Positions 47,371-57,910 of a DNA stretch of 64,000 nucleotides are shown piece by piece. The notes beneath the pieces are model-generated. The model was not told where the DNA came from. It did not search any database and was given only the letters and a program-made list of their open reading frames with translations. A program made the translations under genes and the position numbers. Positions within the stretch are counted from its first letter, which is position 1. Each line of letters opens with the position of its first letter. Source of the DNA: Pleurodeles waltl (lineage: Eukaryota > Chordata > Amphibia > Caudata > Salamandridae); contig NC_090440.1 of the NCBI RefSeq assembly GCF_031143425.1, positions 343,917,844 through 343,981,843 of the forward strand, read 5' to 3'.

Positions 47371-47640
47371 ATGTCCCCGATGAGGGTTCATACACGGTCA
47401 TGCCCCTTGAGACTGAGGTTGCTCCGCGAGGCCACCTATGAGCCTTCTGTTATAAGATCTAACATGGATGAGGACGCTGCAGCGAGTGTCGATACACCAG
47501 TGAATGTGGCTCACTTCTGCTCTGTGGATCCTTTTGTCCATCCAGCTCTCGATTTCACTTCAGAAGATGTTGACTCGTTTTTAAGATCCTTGAATGGTGA
47601 CTTCGATTACATTCTTCAAGATCCTGCATATAACTCATGA
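47371..47640 (+). CDS. Small ORF after env with acidic C-terminus, possible accessory gene
   Basis: From ATG 47371 the frame gives 89 codons to TGA; it is open upstream to 47245. The N-terminal half is basic (RSCPLRLRLLREATY). The C-terminal half is acidic and hydrophobic (DFTSEDVDSFLRSLNGDFDY), the style of an acidic activation domain. Position between env and the 3' LTR is where foamy viruses carry their transactivator and accessory genes. No sequence family is recognised, and a spliced upstream exon is possible. The function is an inference only. Confidence 0.5.
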   Translation: MSPMRVHTRSCPLRLRLLREATYEPSVIRSNMDEDAAASVDTPVNVAHFCSVDPFVHPALDFTSEDVDSFLRSLNGDFDYILQDPAYNS

Positions 47641-47873
47641 TTTGATGAATTTGCTTACCAGTTCCCGGTTCCAAAATAAGCGATTATACTAAAAGTTTGC
47701 TATACTTGTCATGGTTAATATTAACATCTCTGTATGTTTTTTAAACAAATTTTAACACACAGCATTTATTTTGTCATTTTAGCTTGAGTTTTCGTTTTTG
47801 TTTTTTGGCTTTTAGTTCAGTAGCAGCTTTTTTAGCGTTTGGGTTGCTTTACCTTCATCATACCTGTTACGGC

Positions 47874-47884
47874 AATGGGGAGGG
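47874..47884 (+). promoter_or_regulatory. Polypurine tract of the foamy-like provirus
   Basis: AATGGGGAGGG directly precedes the 3' LTR at 47885. Confidence 0.75.
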
Positions 47885-49247
47885 TGTAGTGAATCCTAGT
47901 TTGTTTTAACGGGATAACAGGAGTTAGCTTAGCCGTAGGCTTGTAAACTCGTGCCCCCGTCACCCAGTGACTTTTAACCTACTTAGCTTGCTCTGTCTTA
48001 GTCCATTTAATTATTTATTTCCTTTAAGATGGCGGCCTTGTTTATAGTTAGGCCACTTGTTATGGGTTCTATTATCAGTGTCACTGCGCCAAGGTGTCAA
48101 GATCAAGCACGAAAGACAAACATACAGTAGGTATTCACACTTAGGGATTTTCCCTCTCTATACTTTCGAGGGATTCTTGATATTAATTGCCGTCCCAAGC
48201 ATGCCTGTTATCTATTGTTATGAATAACACTTATGTCAGAGGACCTTCTAGATCTGTATAAATACAACACACTTTAGATAGATAATCAGAGGGATTCCGA
48301 CCAGAGGGCATCGCCACCATCGCGGATACCAATGCTGCAGTCATCCTGACGCTGACACAGTCTTCGTGTCCCTGTGGAGTCTGAGATAGAGACCTCATTC
48401 CAAGGTAACGAGGGTTGGGGGCTCCTCTCATGGACACGACTTTGGCAGATTAGGTTTAACGAACCCAGCTCTCCTTTAGGTAGGAGGTTAGACCTATTCT
48501 CCTTAGGGTACTAGGGCTTATTCCATCTTTTACATATACATATATTTCTTTCATATATTGCACAATGGTGGGGGTCTTTATAACAGTGACTCTCTTCTTC
48601 ACAATGTTGTTGCTTGGTATATTCATTATCCTAATCATTGCAGTTCATGCAACTTATCACAAATTGCAGTTATGTTGAATAAAAACTATTATAACTTCAC
48701 TGCAACTGTGTTATTGCCTTTGTTTGTATGAGACATAATAAATCTATGAGAAAAGGGTAATCTCCGTTTAACCATGACAACCCTGAGATATCGTACTTTG
48801 AGTCCATGCGTAAGCGACTGCTACAAATCACCTTTTACTATTGTGTTTCTGGTGAGGTACTGCTAGTAAGCCGGTAAGGTTTGGACAACAGTTACAACTA
48901 GTTGTAGGAAGAGACTTAGGGGGTCATTCCAACCCTGGCAGTCGGTGTTAAAGCGGCGGCCAACCCGCCAACAGGCAGGCGGTAAAAAAAATAGAATTCT
49001 GACCCTGGCGGGAACCGCCAACAGAGACCGCCACTTTAACACTCCGACCGCCACGGCGGGACAAACAAACAGCGCGGCGGTGACCGCCAACTGACAGGCG
49101 GGAGACAATGTACCGCCCACCCTATCACAACCCACCAATCCACCACCTTTTCCGGGGCGGTAGCCCCGCCAATAAAAACACGGCGGAAACAGACATAACA
49201 AACGGAAAACGCTCACCTCTACACACTCCACGAGGAATCTGGACAGC

Positions 49248-49330
49248 ATGGAACCCGAACTACACATCCTACCAGCTATTGTCTTCCTGCTTCTCTACCA
49301 GGAGCACGAACGCCGCCGCAGAAGACAACG
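49248..49330 (+). CDS. Harbinger transposase of copy D, exon 1
   Basis: 83 nt from ATG: MEPELHILPAIVFLLLYQEH, then an Arg-rich end, up to the donor CAACG|GTGAGT. Two bases (CG) join with G at 53773 to make an Arg codon and keep frame into exon 2. The same exon, with the same length and phase, is found near the end of copies A and C, which is the main support for it. The intron to exon 2 is 4442 bp and contains the Y gene on the other strand. Confidence 0.82.
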
Positions 49331-49803
49331 GTGAGTACTGCACCTACGACACAGGGGATGGGGGAGGCAAAAAATTACGGGGACACACATACGCAACACA
49401 CCCACCCTCACCCTCACGCACAACTACATACACATCAATGCAAAGCAACAACTCAGAGTGACACCCCCAAGCCCCCCGGAAGAATGCAAAGACAAAAATA
49501 AATGATCCTGAAATTTGAAGTATATTGTACGGCTAAGTAAAAAAATATATCAAACATCTCTAACTATATATACATATGTAAATTGTCCAGTCCAAATTGG
49601 GTATCAGCCATTGTTCGTGGGCCAATGGGCCTAAACACATGGGCAAAGCCCACACACAATACCCGGCTCCAATGGAGAGAACACTGCAGGGGCATCAGAT
49701 AGCAAAACCACAGGCACCTCAGAGGGAAGGGAAGGGGGGGCACCTCAGCCAGATGAGTCCACGATGCCAGATCGACGAGGGGCCTCCCTGGCCACTGTTC
49801 AAT

Positions 49804-50037
49804 CCTGGGGAGTGCAAAGCCACAGTCTCACAAGTCTCTACAGTGGGTGGATTGCCCACTGTGCCATCCTGGGGAGTGCAAAGCCACAGTCTCACAAGTC
49901 TCTACAGTGGGTGGGTTGCCCACTGTGCCATCCTGGGGAGTGCAAAGCCACAGTCTCACAAGTCTCTACAGTGGGTGGATTGCCCACTGTGCCATCCTGG
50001 GGAGTGCAAAGCCACAGTCTCACAAGTGGATTACAGA
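49804..50037. repeat. 64-bp tandem repeat, about 3.6 copies
   Basis: Units begin CCTGGGGAGTGCAAAGCCAC at 49804, 49868, 49932 and 49996, an exact period of 64 bp, with very few differences. Because 64 is not a multiple of 3, the reading frame rotates between units, so the overlapping frames are not evidence of coding. It lies downstream of the Y gene within the transposase intron. Confidence 0.92.
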
Positions 50038-50130
50038 CTCCACTGGTTCTGGAGGAGGCATGGTGCCCCGAGTGTTTCGTGCAGCCCTGCCCGACACAGT
50101 TGCGGGCCTGCCCCTTCTGCCAATGGGCCA

Positions 50131-50640
50131 GCGGTGCTTGAGACGGCGGTGCCCAGCGGAGCGGTGCTTGAGTTGAAGGGCCCAGCGGGGCGGTGCTTGA
50201 GACGGTGGTGCCCAGCGGAGCGGTGCTTGAGTTGAAGGGCCCAGCGGAGCGGTGCTTGAGACGGCGGTGCCCAGCGGGGCAGTGCTTGAGACGGCGGTGC
50301 CCAGCGCAGCGGTGCTTGAGTTGAAGGGCCCAGCGGAGCGGTGCTTCAGATGAAGGGCCCAGTTCAGCGGTGCTTGAGATGAAGGGCCCAGCGGAGCGGT
50401 GCTTGAGTTGAAGGGCCCAGCGGAGCGGTGCTTGAGATGAAGGGCCCAGTTCAGCGGTGCTTGAGATGAAAGGCCCTGTTCAGCGGTTCTTGACTTGAAG
50501 GGCCCTGTTCAGCGGTTCTTGACTTGAAGGGCCCTGTTCAGCGGTTCTTGAGATGGCGGTGCCCTGTTCAGCGGTGCTTGAGATGGCGGTGCCCTGTTCA
50601 GCGCTGCTTGCCGTGGCAGTCCTTGCCATGTTCAGCGTTG
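50131..50640. repeat. 29-30-bp tandem repeats, about 17 copies
   Basis: Units of the form GCGGTGCTTGAGATGAAGGG and CCCAGCGGA (29-30 bp) with two main variants (GTTGAAGGG and GACGGCGGT). The array is probably the degenerating 3' end or UTR of the Y gene on the minus strand. Confidence 0.85.
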
Positions 50641-53325
50641 CTTGAGTTGGCGCTCCTTCATTGCCCAGCTGGGCAGTGGCTGGCGCTCCTTCATTGCCCA
50701 GCTGGGCTGTGGCTGGCAGGGCCCTCCTGGGCAGCTGGGCTGGGGCTGGCGGGCCCTCCTGGGCAGCTTGGCTGGGGCTGGCGGGGCCCTCCTGGGCAGC
50801 TGGGCTGGGGCTGGCGGGGCCCTCCTGGGCAGCTGGGCTGGGGCTGTCGGGCCCTCCTGGGCAGCTCGCCTGCTGCCGGACTTGTCAGGCGTGCTGCCCT
50901 TGCCACCCTTCCCTGCTCGTCTGTGGCCCTTTCCTCCCTTTGCCGGTGTGCCAGGTGGCACCCCACTCCCTAACGGTGCCAGGGTAGTGCTTGTGGAGCC
51001 TGCTGTCTTTGGCCTCTCGCGCCGGGCACTGGCTTTCTTTGCTTTTTTTGCAGGGGGTGGGCTGGCCGTCTCTTTACTCCCAGCCGAAGTAGCTGGGCTT
51101 GAAGGTGGTGGACTCCAAAATCCTTGGACTATTTTCTTAGTAGGTCCAGGTTTTGTGGTGGCTGAGGTGCTGATTGGAGTCTTATGAGATGGAGGGGGGG
51201 GGTCAGTTGAGGAAAGAGGTCATGGTTGGAAAGGAAAATCAATTTAGTAAAACAGGGACAGGTAGTTGTAGTGGGTATGGGAGTGGAGGAAGAGGATGTG
51301 GTTGTAGGAGAGTGATGTCTGGTGTCTTTGGGTGCAGGTGCTTGTGCTGGAGGCTGTCGTGAGGTGGATGGCTGTTGGGTGGTTGGCTGCCTGCGTTTGT
51401 GTGGTTTGGAAGAGGGGGTGACAGACACACTGGGAGAGGACACAGGGGACGTGTAAATGGTAGTGGGGGTGGTGACTGCACGTGTGCGGAGTGTTCTGGT
51501 GGGTGTGCTGGTGATTGATGTAGTGGCTGAAGATGTTGTGCATGCAAGTGTGAGTGGAGACGTCACAGGGAGGGAGGACGGAGACGAGGAGGAGGGGGAC
51601 ACAGAGGAGGCAGTGGCTGTTGGCATGTCTGCATGTGGATGTTGCTTGTGTGAATGCTTGTGTGATGTGTGGTGCTTATATCTGGATGAGCTTCTCTTGG
51701 GTGTTGAGGTGTGTGCAGGCTGGTCTGATGGTGTGTCTGGGATAGGCAGAGGTACAGGGGAGTGGGACTGGGTGGAGGAAGTTGGAGGAGGGAGGCAGGA
51801 GACAGGGACAATGGCTGACGTCAGTGCTGAGGCCAGAGCGTTGAGCGATCGCTGATGGGCAGCCTGACCCGAATGAATGCCCTCCATGTATGCATCACTC
51901 CGGTGCACCTCCCTTTCTACACCCTGGATGGCATTCAAAAGGGTAGACTGCCCAACAATGATGGTCCTCAGGAGGTCAATGACCTCCTCACTGAGGGCAG
52001 CAGGGGTAACTGGGGCAAGGCCTGAGGTGCCTGGGGCGAAGGAGATGCCCACCTTCCTGGGTGAGCGGGCACGGGGCAAAGGCTGAGGGGCTGCTGGGAG
52101 GGCGGAGCTGGCGCGCTGGGTGGCGGCTGTACCTGTTGTTGCGGTGGGCACGGATGTAGCCGCCACCACAAGGGAGCTCCCTTCCGAGGACGTGTCTGTG
52201 TCGCTGGTGTCACCACGTGTCCCCGCTGTGGATCTCCCCTCGCCCTCCGTCTCACTGGTGAAATCAGAGTCAGTTGCATGGCCCTCCATGGCCATGTGAG
52301 ATGCATCTCCCTCGTGCTCCGATGCCACTTCTCCTCCGCCTGATGATGCTAATGCACACATGAACAGGAAGACCACAAAAAAAGGGGGGGGGTGGAGAAA
52401 CAAAGACATGTTGAGTGCATGCATTGGCGACACCGTTGGCGGAGAGGACAGACACAGAAGCCCCCTGCACTACGCCGCGCACTTGGGGTACACTACTCAA
52501 TCCGTGGGACATGGCCTACAAGCCTATGGACGACAACTCCACACATAGGTGACACAGGGCCATGATTAGCTGTACTAGGCAACCTACAGAGGTGGGGGGC
52601 GGGGGTACAGGGCCATGCCTAACGGAGGGGCCTAGCCTACAGAAAATGCCCTGGCCTAGGGATACCCACAGCCCTTCTCCCCCACCCAGACACCTCCAAT
52701 GTGCGCAAAATCAGCAGAATGTGCTTGTACTCACCCCCTTGTGTCTGCTGTGATGTCCTCACGCGCCCATCCAAATCGGGGTAGGCCACGCCAGGATCCG
52801 GGACATCAGGGGGGTCAAAGTACGACTGGCACCCCTCCTACGTTGGAAGGCCATCCCCAGCAGAGCCTCCGCGGTCTTCCTGCTCCCGCGGCGGATATCC
52901 TCCCACCTCTTCCGGCAGTGGGTGCCCCGTCTGTTGTGGACCCCCAGGGTCTGGACATCCTTGGCGATGGCACACCAAATGTTAATTTTCTGATGGGCGC
53001 TGACCTATGTGACATGTGCAGGGGGAGAAAGAAAAACAAACATCACCTTCTGCATGCTCGATGTGAGTGGCCCCCCATCCCCACCCTTGCCATGTGGCAC
53101 ATGCTCTCATCTTTCGTTTGATGCATGCCTCATTTGCTCCCCTCCCCACCATCTTTCATTCACCCCACTCAACCCAGGCATTGGCCACAAAGCATGGTCC
53201 CAGTGTACTTACCTGTTGGTCTGGAGGACCGTAGAGTAGCGCATACTGGGGAGGACCCCATACACGAGTTTCTCCAATTCTTCAGAAGTGAAGGCAGGGG
53301 CCCTTTCCCCAGTCGCAGCAGCCAT
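50632..53325 (-). pseudogene. Y gene of copy D: three-exon Myb/SANT-like protein
   Basis: Exon 1 (53325-53213) starts ATG GCT GCT GCG and encodes ATGERAPAFTSEELEKLVYG, to CAG|GTAAGT. Exon 2 (53004-52735) encodes VSAHQKINIWCAIAKDVQTL and THCRKRWEDIRRGSRKTAEA, with a one-base loss near 52790, to GGG|GTGAGT. Exon 3 (from 52348) encodes ASSGGGEVASEHEGD, an acidic Ser-rich region, the helices AALSEEVIDLLRTIIVGQST and REVHRSDAYMEG, and a Ser/Thr/Pro-rich tail. After a frame change at the C-run near 51195 it continues GPTKKIVQGFWSPPP and KKAKKASARR, then the 11-residue repeats. The Myb/SANT fold points to DNA binding, possibly at the element ends, with the later helices for dimerisation. Two small indels break it. 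Confidence 0.82.
50729..50876. repeat. 32-33-bp tandem repeats coding an 11-residue motif in Y
   Basis: Five units starting GGGCAGC at 50729, 50761, 50794, 50827 and 50859. On the minus strand the unit encodes PAQLPRRAPPA, so the period keeps the frame in most units. A basic, proline-rich tail is typical of Y. Confidence 0.85.
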
Positions 53326-53772
53326 TGTCTCTTCAGACCGAGGTCACAGCAGCACTTGCAGTATAGGTCCTCTCCTGTGGATGATCAGGTATTGAGTGAT
53401 TAAGCAGATAGAAAATGGCGGTCACGCCCGCCACGGTGCGTACCGCGACCGCCGGCGCACATCCTCATTGGCTCCTGAAACCCATAGGGTTCAATGTTAA
53501 CCAATGCAGCTTTGCGCCACGGTCTTCGACCGCCTACCGCCACGGTGTGCCACGCCAGCGCATTGACCTCACATCCCACTGTCGCACTTCACAGGTCAGG
53601 CAGACGCCATTTCAAGGGCCCCCATGTCTTAATATCTACTGCGTCACACATACCTAGGCCTTGCATCAACACTCATACAAGCCATTCAATGCATTGAGAA
53701 TCGTGTACTGTGCAAGCTGTGGGAACGTACCTGTGGGTTGATTGACTCTGTGCTCCATGTTGTCCTTCCTAG

Positions 53773-54805
53773 GCACCGTCCGCTGGGACTTGTGAGGAGA
53801 TGGAGGAATCTTCCCGTGTACAGACCGCTGGTGGACCTGTCGACAATGGAAGAAAGACATGTCATACTGACATACAGGCTTGACAGAGCCACTATCCAGG
53901 AACTGTGTGCCCAGCTGGAGCCAGACCTGATGTCACCCATCCGCCAACCCACAGGGATCCCCTCTCTAGTGCAGGTGCTGTCAGTAAATTTTTTGGCAAG
54001 CGGGTCATTTCAAACAACAGTGGCCATTTCATCAGGGATGTCTGAGCCCATGTTTTCCAAGGTGTTGTCCAGAGTGTTGTCTGCCCTGCTGAAATACATG
54101 CGGAGCTACATTGTTTTCCCTGAGGTGGGCGATTTGGCTACAGTGAAGGGTGGTTTCTATGCGCTTGGACATATTCCCAACATCATTGGTGCAATTGATG
54201 GGACACATGTTGCTTTGGTCCCCCCCAGCACGAGTGAACAGGTGTACAGGAACAGAAAAAGTTATCATTCCATGAATGTCCAGGTGGTCTGTTTGGCTGA
54301 CCAGTACATCTCCCATGTAAATGGCAAGTTCCCTGGGTCAGTGCATGACGCGTACATCATGCGAAATAGAAGCATCCCTTACGTGATGGAACTACTTCAG
54401 AGACACCGTGTGTGGCTAATTGGTGACTCTGGTTACCCCAACCTGTCCTGGCTACTGACCCCAGTGAGGAATCCCAGGACAAGGGCAGAGGAACGGTACA
54501 ATGAGGCCCATGGGCGGACTAGGAGGGTGATCGAGGGGACGTTCGGCCTCCTGAAGGCCAGGTTTAGGTGCCTCCATATGACAGGTGGATCCCTAATGTA
54601 CTCACCAAAGAAGGTGTGCCATATCATCGTGGCCTGCTGTATGCTTCACAACCTGGCTTTGCGACGCCAGGTGGCTTTCCTGCAGGAGGATGGTCCAGAT
54701 GGTGGTGTTGTGGCAGCTGTGGAGCCTGCGGAGAGTGAAGAGGAGGAAGACGAAGAGGACGACACAGACAACAGGGACACAGTAATACTGCAGTATTTTC
54801 AATGA
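53773..54805 (+). CDS. Harbinger transposase of copy D, exon 2 (HARBI1-like, intact D-D-E)
   Basis: Begins after the acceptor TCCTTCCTAG; with exon 1 the protein is 371 residues, close to the usual HARBI1 length. N-terminal region: NLPVYRPLVDLSTMEERHVI, then a helical part RLDRATIQELCAQLEPDL. Catalytic residues: Asp170 in IIGAIDGTHVAL, Asp246 in IGDSGYPNLSWLLTP, Glu282 in RRVIEGTFGLLKARFRCL; the second D to E spacing is 35. The C-terminus is acidic (ESEEEEDEEDDTDNRDT). It would cut at the inverted repeats and paste into TWA sites. Unlike copies A and C, no intron interrupts the codon before Asp246. Start uncertain if the exon 1 model is wrong, since no ATG lies near the acceptor. Confidence 0.9.
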
Positions 54806-55312
54806 CATACAGGTAAGAATCAACACCGGCATTTTACATTTAATTAAAGTCTCCTGCCTCTCTACTGTCTGAGTTTCCCCCCAGTGTATGTTGACTGAGT
54901 TGTGACTTTCCCTTCCAATTTCAGAGATGTGGGCCCCACTCCGTGACCTCTGCTTTGTTTCCCCATGGACTACAGCTGTGTGACAGTGGTATGTTGTCAT
55001 CACAATGTAACTGGACATTTTGGCACGGTGCTGTGTAATACATTTGTTCAAAAATACAGGCAGACTCCAGAATATTTTTGTGCAATAAGTGTGTTTATTA
55101 AAGTGTAAAATTTTGGGAAATGGTTGCAATTCGGTGATGGGTGATGGTGGAGGAATGTCCATGGCAGAGTCCAGATTTTCAGTCTCACAGGTGCATTGTC
55201 CATATGCCTGTGGGAGGTGGAGCAGGGGCAGGTTAAGGTTGGACAGGGTGACAATGTGGGACAGTGGGATGACAATCAGGGGGTATCCTTTCCTGGCGGG
55301 GGTCTTGGCATC

Positions 55313-56816
55313 CTACTCTGTCTTCTTCCTAGATCTCAGGCACCGCTTGCGGGGTGGTTCTCCTTCTGCAGGGGGTGGGGTTCTGGTGGCCTGTTGTTCT
55401 TGTGTCGGGGCCTCCTGTCCACTAGCGCCGGCGGAGGTGGTAGCCTGTTCTTGGTCCATGCTAGTGACAGGGGCCCTTTGTGGTGCCACATGGTCCCGCA
55501 ATGTGCTGACAATCTGATTGAGAGCCACAACGATGGTGCCCATTGCGGAACTGATGTTTCTGAGTTCTTCCCTGAACCCCATAAACTGTTCCTCCTGCAG
55601 TACCTGGATCTCCTGGAACCTGGCCAGGACCGTCGCCATCGTCTCCTGGGAGCGGTGGTATGCTCCCATGATGGAGGAGAGGGCCTCATGGAGAGTGGGT
55701 TCCCTGGGCCTGTCCCCCCCTGTCGCACAGCAGCCCTCCCAGTTCCCCTGTTTCCCTGGGCCTCTGTCCCCTGGACCGTGTGCCCACTACCACTGCCCCC
55801 AGGTCCCTGTTGTTTTTGGGGTGGTGGGTTAACCTGGGTGCCCTGCAGTGGTGGACACACCGCTGATTGACGTGTCCTGGAGACAGAGGCATGGGCCCGC
55901 TGGGTGGGTGCTGTGCTGGTGTTCCCAGAGGGGGGTAGGTCTGCTGTGGCCTGTGGCTGTCTGAGGGGAACCGACTGTCCCGAGGTCCCCGATGGGCCGG
56001 GCTGGTCATCTGGGTCCAGGGAGACAGAGCTGCTGTCATCACTGTGGGCCTCTTCTGGGGGTGGAATGGACATTTCTGGACCCTCCTGGGCGGTGTCGTT
56101 GCGTTTGGGTCCTGCAGGGGTATAAGAGTATGGTTATTGCTTCTGTGTGTGCCATAGCGTGCAATGGGTGGGTGCCCGTGTACCCCAGTGCTGGCATTCC
56201 CTTGTGGGGGCTGTTGTGATGGTGGTTTGGGGGGGGATGGGTATGTGCAGTGGGCATGCTTAGGTGATGGGTGTCCATGGTTTGTGGTCGCATGCAGGGC
56301 TTGGTGTTGGGATGGGTGGGTTGTGATGGTGAGACATTAGCAAGGAGGATGTGTGATGGGGGTGGGCGGGGAGGGCGGGGGTATGATTTGGCATGCCGGT
56401 GGGTGGGGGGGGATGAAGTAGTTGAGATTCGACTTACCAGAGTCCATTCCTCTGCCTACTCCTGCGAGGCCCTCAGGATGCAGGATCGCCAAGACCTGTT
56501 CCTCCCATGTTGTAAATTCTGGGGGTTGAGGTGGGGGTCCGCCGCCAGTCTTCTGCACTGCGATGTTGTGTCTGGATACCATGGAACGCACCTTCCCCCG
56601 TAGGTCGTTCCACCGCTTCCTGATGTCGTCCCAATTTCGTGGATGCTGACCCACAGCGTTGACCCTGTTCACTATTCTTTGCCATAGCTCCATCTTCCTG
56701 GGAATGGTGGTGTGCTGCACCTGTGCACCGAAGAGCTGGGGCTCTACCCGAACTATTTCCTCCACCATGACCCTGAGTTCAGCGTCTGTAAACCTTGGGT
56801 GTCTTTGGGGTGCCAT
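55313..56816 (-). pseudogene. X gene of copy D: Myb/SANT-like Harbinger protein, two exons
   Basis: Exon 1 (56816-56438) starts MAPQRHPRFTDAELRVMVEE and contains helices ending WQRIVNRVNAVG and IRKRWNDLRGKVRSMVSRHN, a Myb/SANT-like domain as in HARBI1 partner proteins of the NAIF1 type. Its donor is CTG|GTAAGT. Exon 2 (56111-55313) begins after CCTGCAG with PKRNDTAQEGPEM, an acidic stretch, SVSRTRQSAVCPPLQ, then a coil (MGAYHRSQETMATVLARFQE, LQEEQFMGFREELRNISSAM) and a basic end RKRCLRSRKKTE. One frame change near 55700 breaks it. In known PIF/Harbinger elements such a protein binds the ends and brings the transposase to the nucleus; the role here is inferred. Confidence 0.85.
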
Positions 56817-57529
56817 GGGGTGGTGTGGATGAGGTGTGGGGTGGCGTTTGTGGTGATGAGTGTGGTGAGTGTGGTGGTGTGTGGTGTTTTGTGCGTGGAT
56901 GTTGTGTGAGTGATGGTGTTATGTGCCTGTGAATGCTCTGTACTAGCTGGTGGTGTCTCTCTCTGGCCTTAGTCAATAAATGGTGGTCGTAGGGGTTTGT
57001 GTGTGATGTGGGTGGGTGTTTTATATTGTGTTGGGTGTGTGGTGTTTGTATGTGTATCAGGTGTGTGTATTTCAAAATGTCCAATGTGGCAGTGTTTTGG
57101 AGCTGTGTGTGTATTTTGACCGCGGCGGTGTGTACCGCCAATGGAATACCGCGGTTGAAAGACCGCCGCGTGGATTAGTGGGTCGGAATGGAATGGGCGT
57201 ATTTCTGTTGGCGTGACGGTGGAGGTTTGGTCATCACCAGTTTTTCGCTGGCCATTGGTGTGGCGGACTTTTGTGGATGCCGGGTTTTTGGCGGTTTGCC
57301 TGTTGCTGGTCAGAATGACCGTGGCGGTTTCCCGCGCCCGTGGCGGTGTTATGGCGGTCTTCTGACCAGCGGTAAGCGCATTTTACCGCCGAGGTCAGAA
57401 TGACCCCCTTAGTCACCTACAAACGAAAGTACTGTCATTCTGAGACCAGCAGTCTTGCTCAGAGCAAGAGTCCAAACTACGACATGCTGGACAGGACCTA
57501 TTTGTGCCAGTGAAGTGGTAGTTACTTAC

Positions 57530-57910
57530 CAGAGTTCAGTCCTCCATGTATTCCAGTCCAGTCAAGCCCTCTGGAAGCAGGATGTCCAAGAACTTCTCCT
57601 CCCACAATGTGAACTCTGGGGGAGGAGATGGGGGTCCACTGCCAGTCTTCTGTATGGCAAGTTGGTGTCTCAATGTCATAGAATGCACCTCCCCCGTAGG
57701 TCATTCCATCTCTTCCTGATGTCCTCTCTTGTATTGATGGTTGCCTATTGAGTTGACCCTGTTGACAATTCTTTGCCATAAGTCCATTTTCCTGGCAATG
57801 GAGGTTTGCTGGACCTGTGCTTTAAACAGTTGTGGCTCTACCCTGATCATTTCATTGACCATGACCCTCAACTCATCATCTGTGAACTTTGGGTGCTTTT
57901 GATGGGACAT
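57530..57910 (-). pseudogene. X gene of copy C, exon 1 (Myb/SANT-like domain)
   Basis: Starts ATG TCC CAT; MSHQKHPKFTDDELRVMVNE, then RKMDLWQRIVNRVNSIG, a frame change near 57710, and WEEKFLDILLPEG-like text to the donor CTG|GTAAGT at 57529. It matches X exon 1 of copy D, about 380 nt. The provirus inserted 41 bp into the following intron. Confidence 0.8.

Larger units (their letters stand above)
48919..57408 (+). mobile_element. Harbinger element copy D, 8490 bp, nearly intact
   Basis: Ends GGGGGTCATTCCAACCCTGG and (reverse complement) GGGGGTCATTCTGACCTCGG, with TTA at 48916-48918 and 57409-57411. Gene order from the left: transposase exon 1 (+), Y gene (-) inside the transposase intron, transposase exon 2 (+), X gene (-). 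The transposase reads through with its D-D-E residues. Y has a 1-nt loss in exon 2 and a frame change at a run of nine G/C near 51195. X has one frame change near 55700. It is the youngest insertion in the nest because it lies inside the provirus LTR. Confidence 0.93.
37299..57484 (+). mobile_element. Endogenous foamy-virus-like retrovirus (provirus with inserts)
   Basis: LTRs begin TGTAGTGAATCC and end CTACGACA. A 4-bp target duplication TGCT lies at 37295-37298 and 57485-57488. Order: LTR, primer site, gag, pol, env, a small 3' ORF, polypurine tract, LTR. Foamy-like traits are the 4-bp duplication, a Pol with its own ATG overlapping gag, an Arg-rich Gag end without zinc knuckles, an RT with YVDD, and a long cytoplasmic-looking Env start before a membrane segment and a furin-type site. 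Each LTR also contains a Harbinger insertion. All main genes are broken, so this is a fossil. Foamy-like endogenous viruses are known from newts and fish. Confidence 0.82.
47885..57484 (+). repeat. 3' LTR of the foamy-like provirus (with Harbinger copy D)
   Basis: 1107 bp of LTR (47885-48918 and 57412-57484, counting TTA once), split by Harbinger copy D. It ends CTACGACA and is followed by the duplication TGCT. The insertion site corresponds to the base with the MITE site in the 5' LTR. Confidence 0.88.

Noticed and set aside
49804..50037. Regularly spaced 64-bp repeats looked at as a possible CRISPR-like array
   Set aside because: Units are directly adjacent with no variable spacers, the context is a eukaryotic transposon, and no cas-like genes exist.
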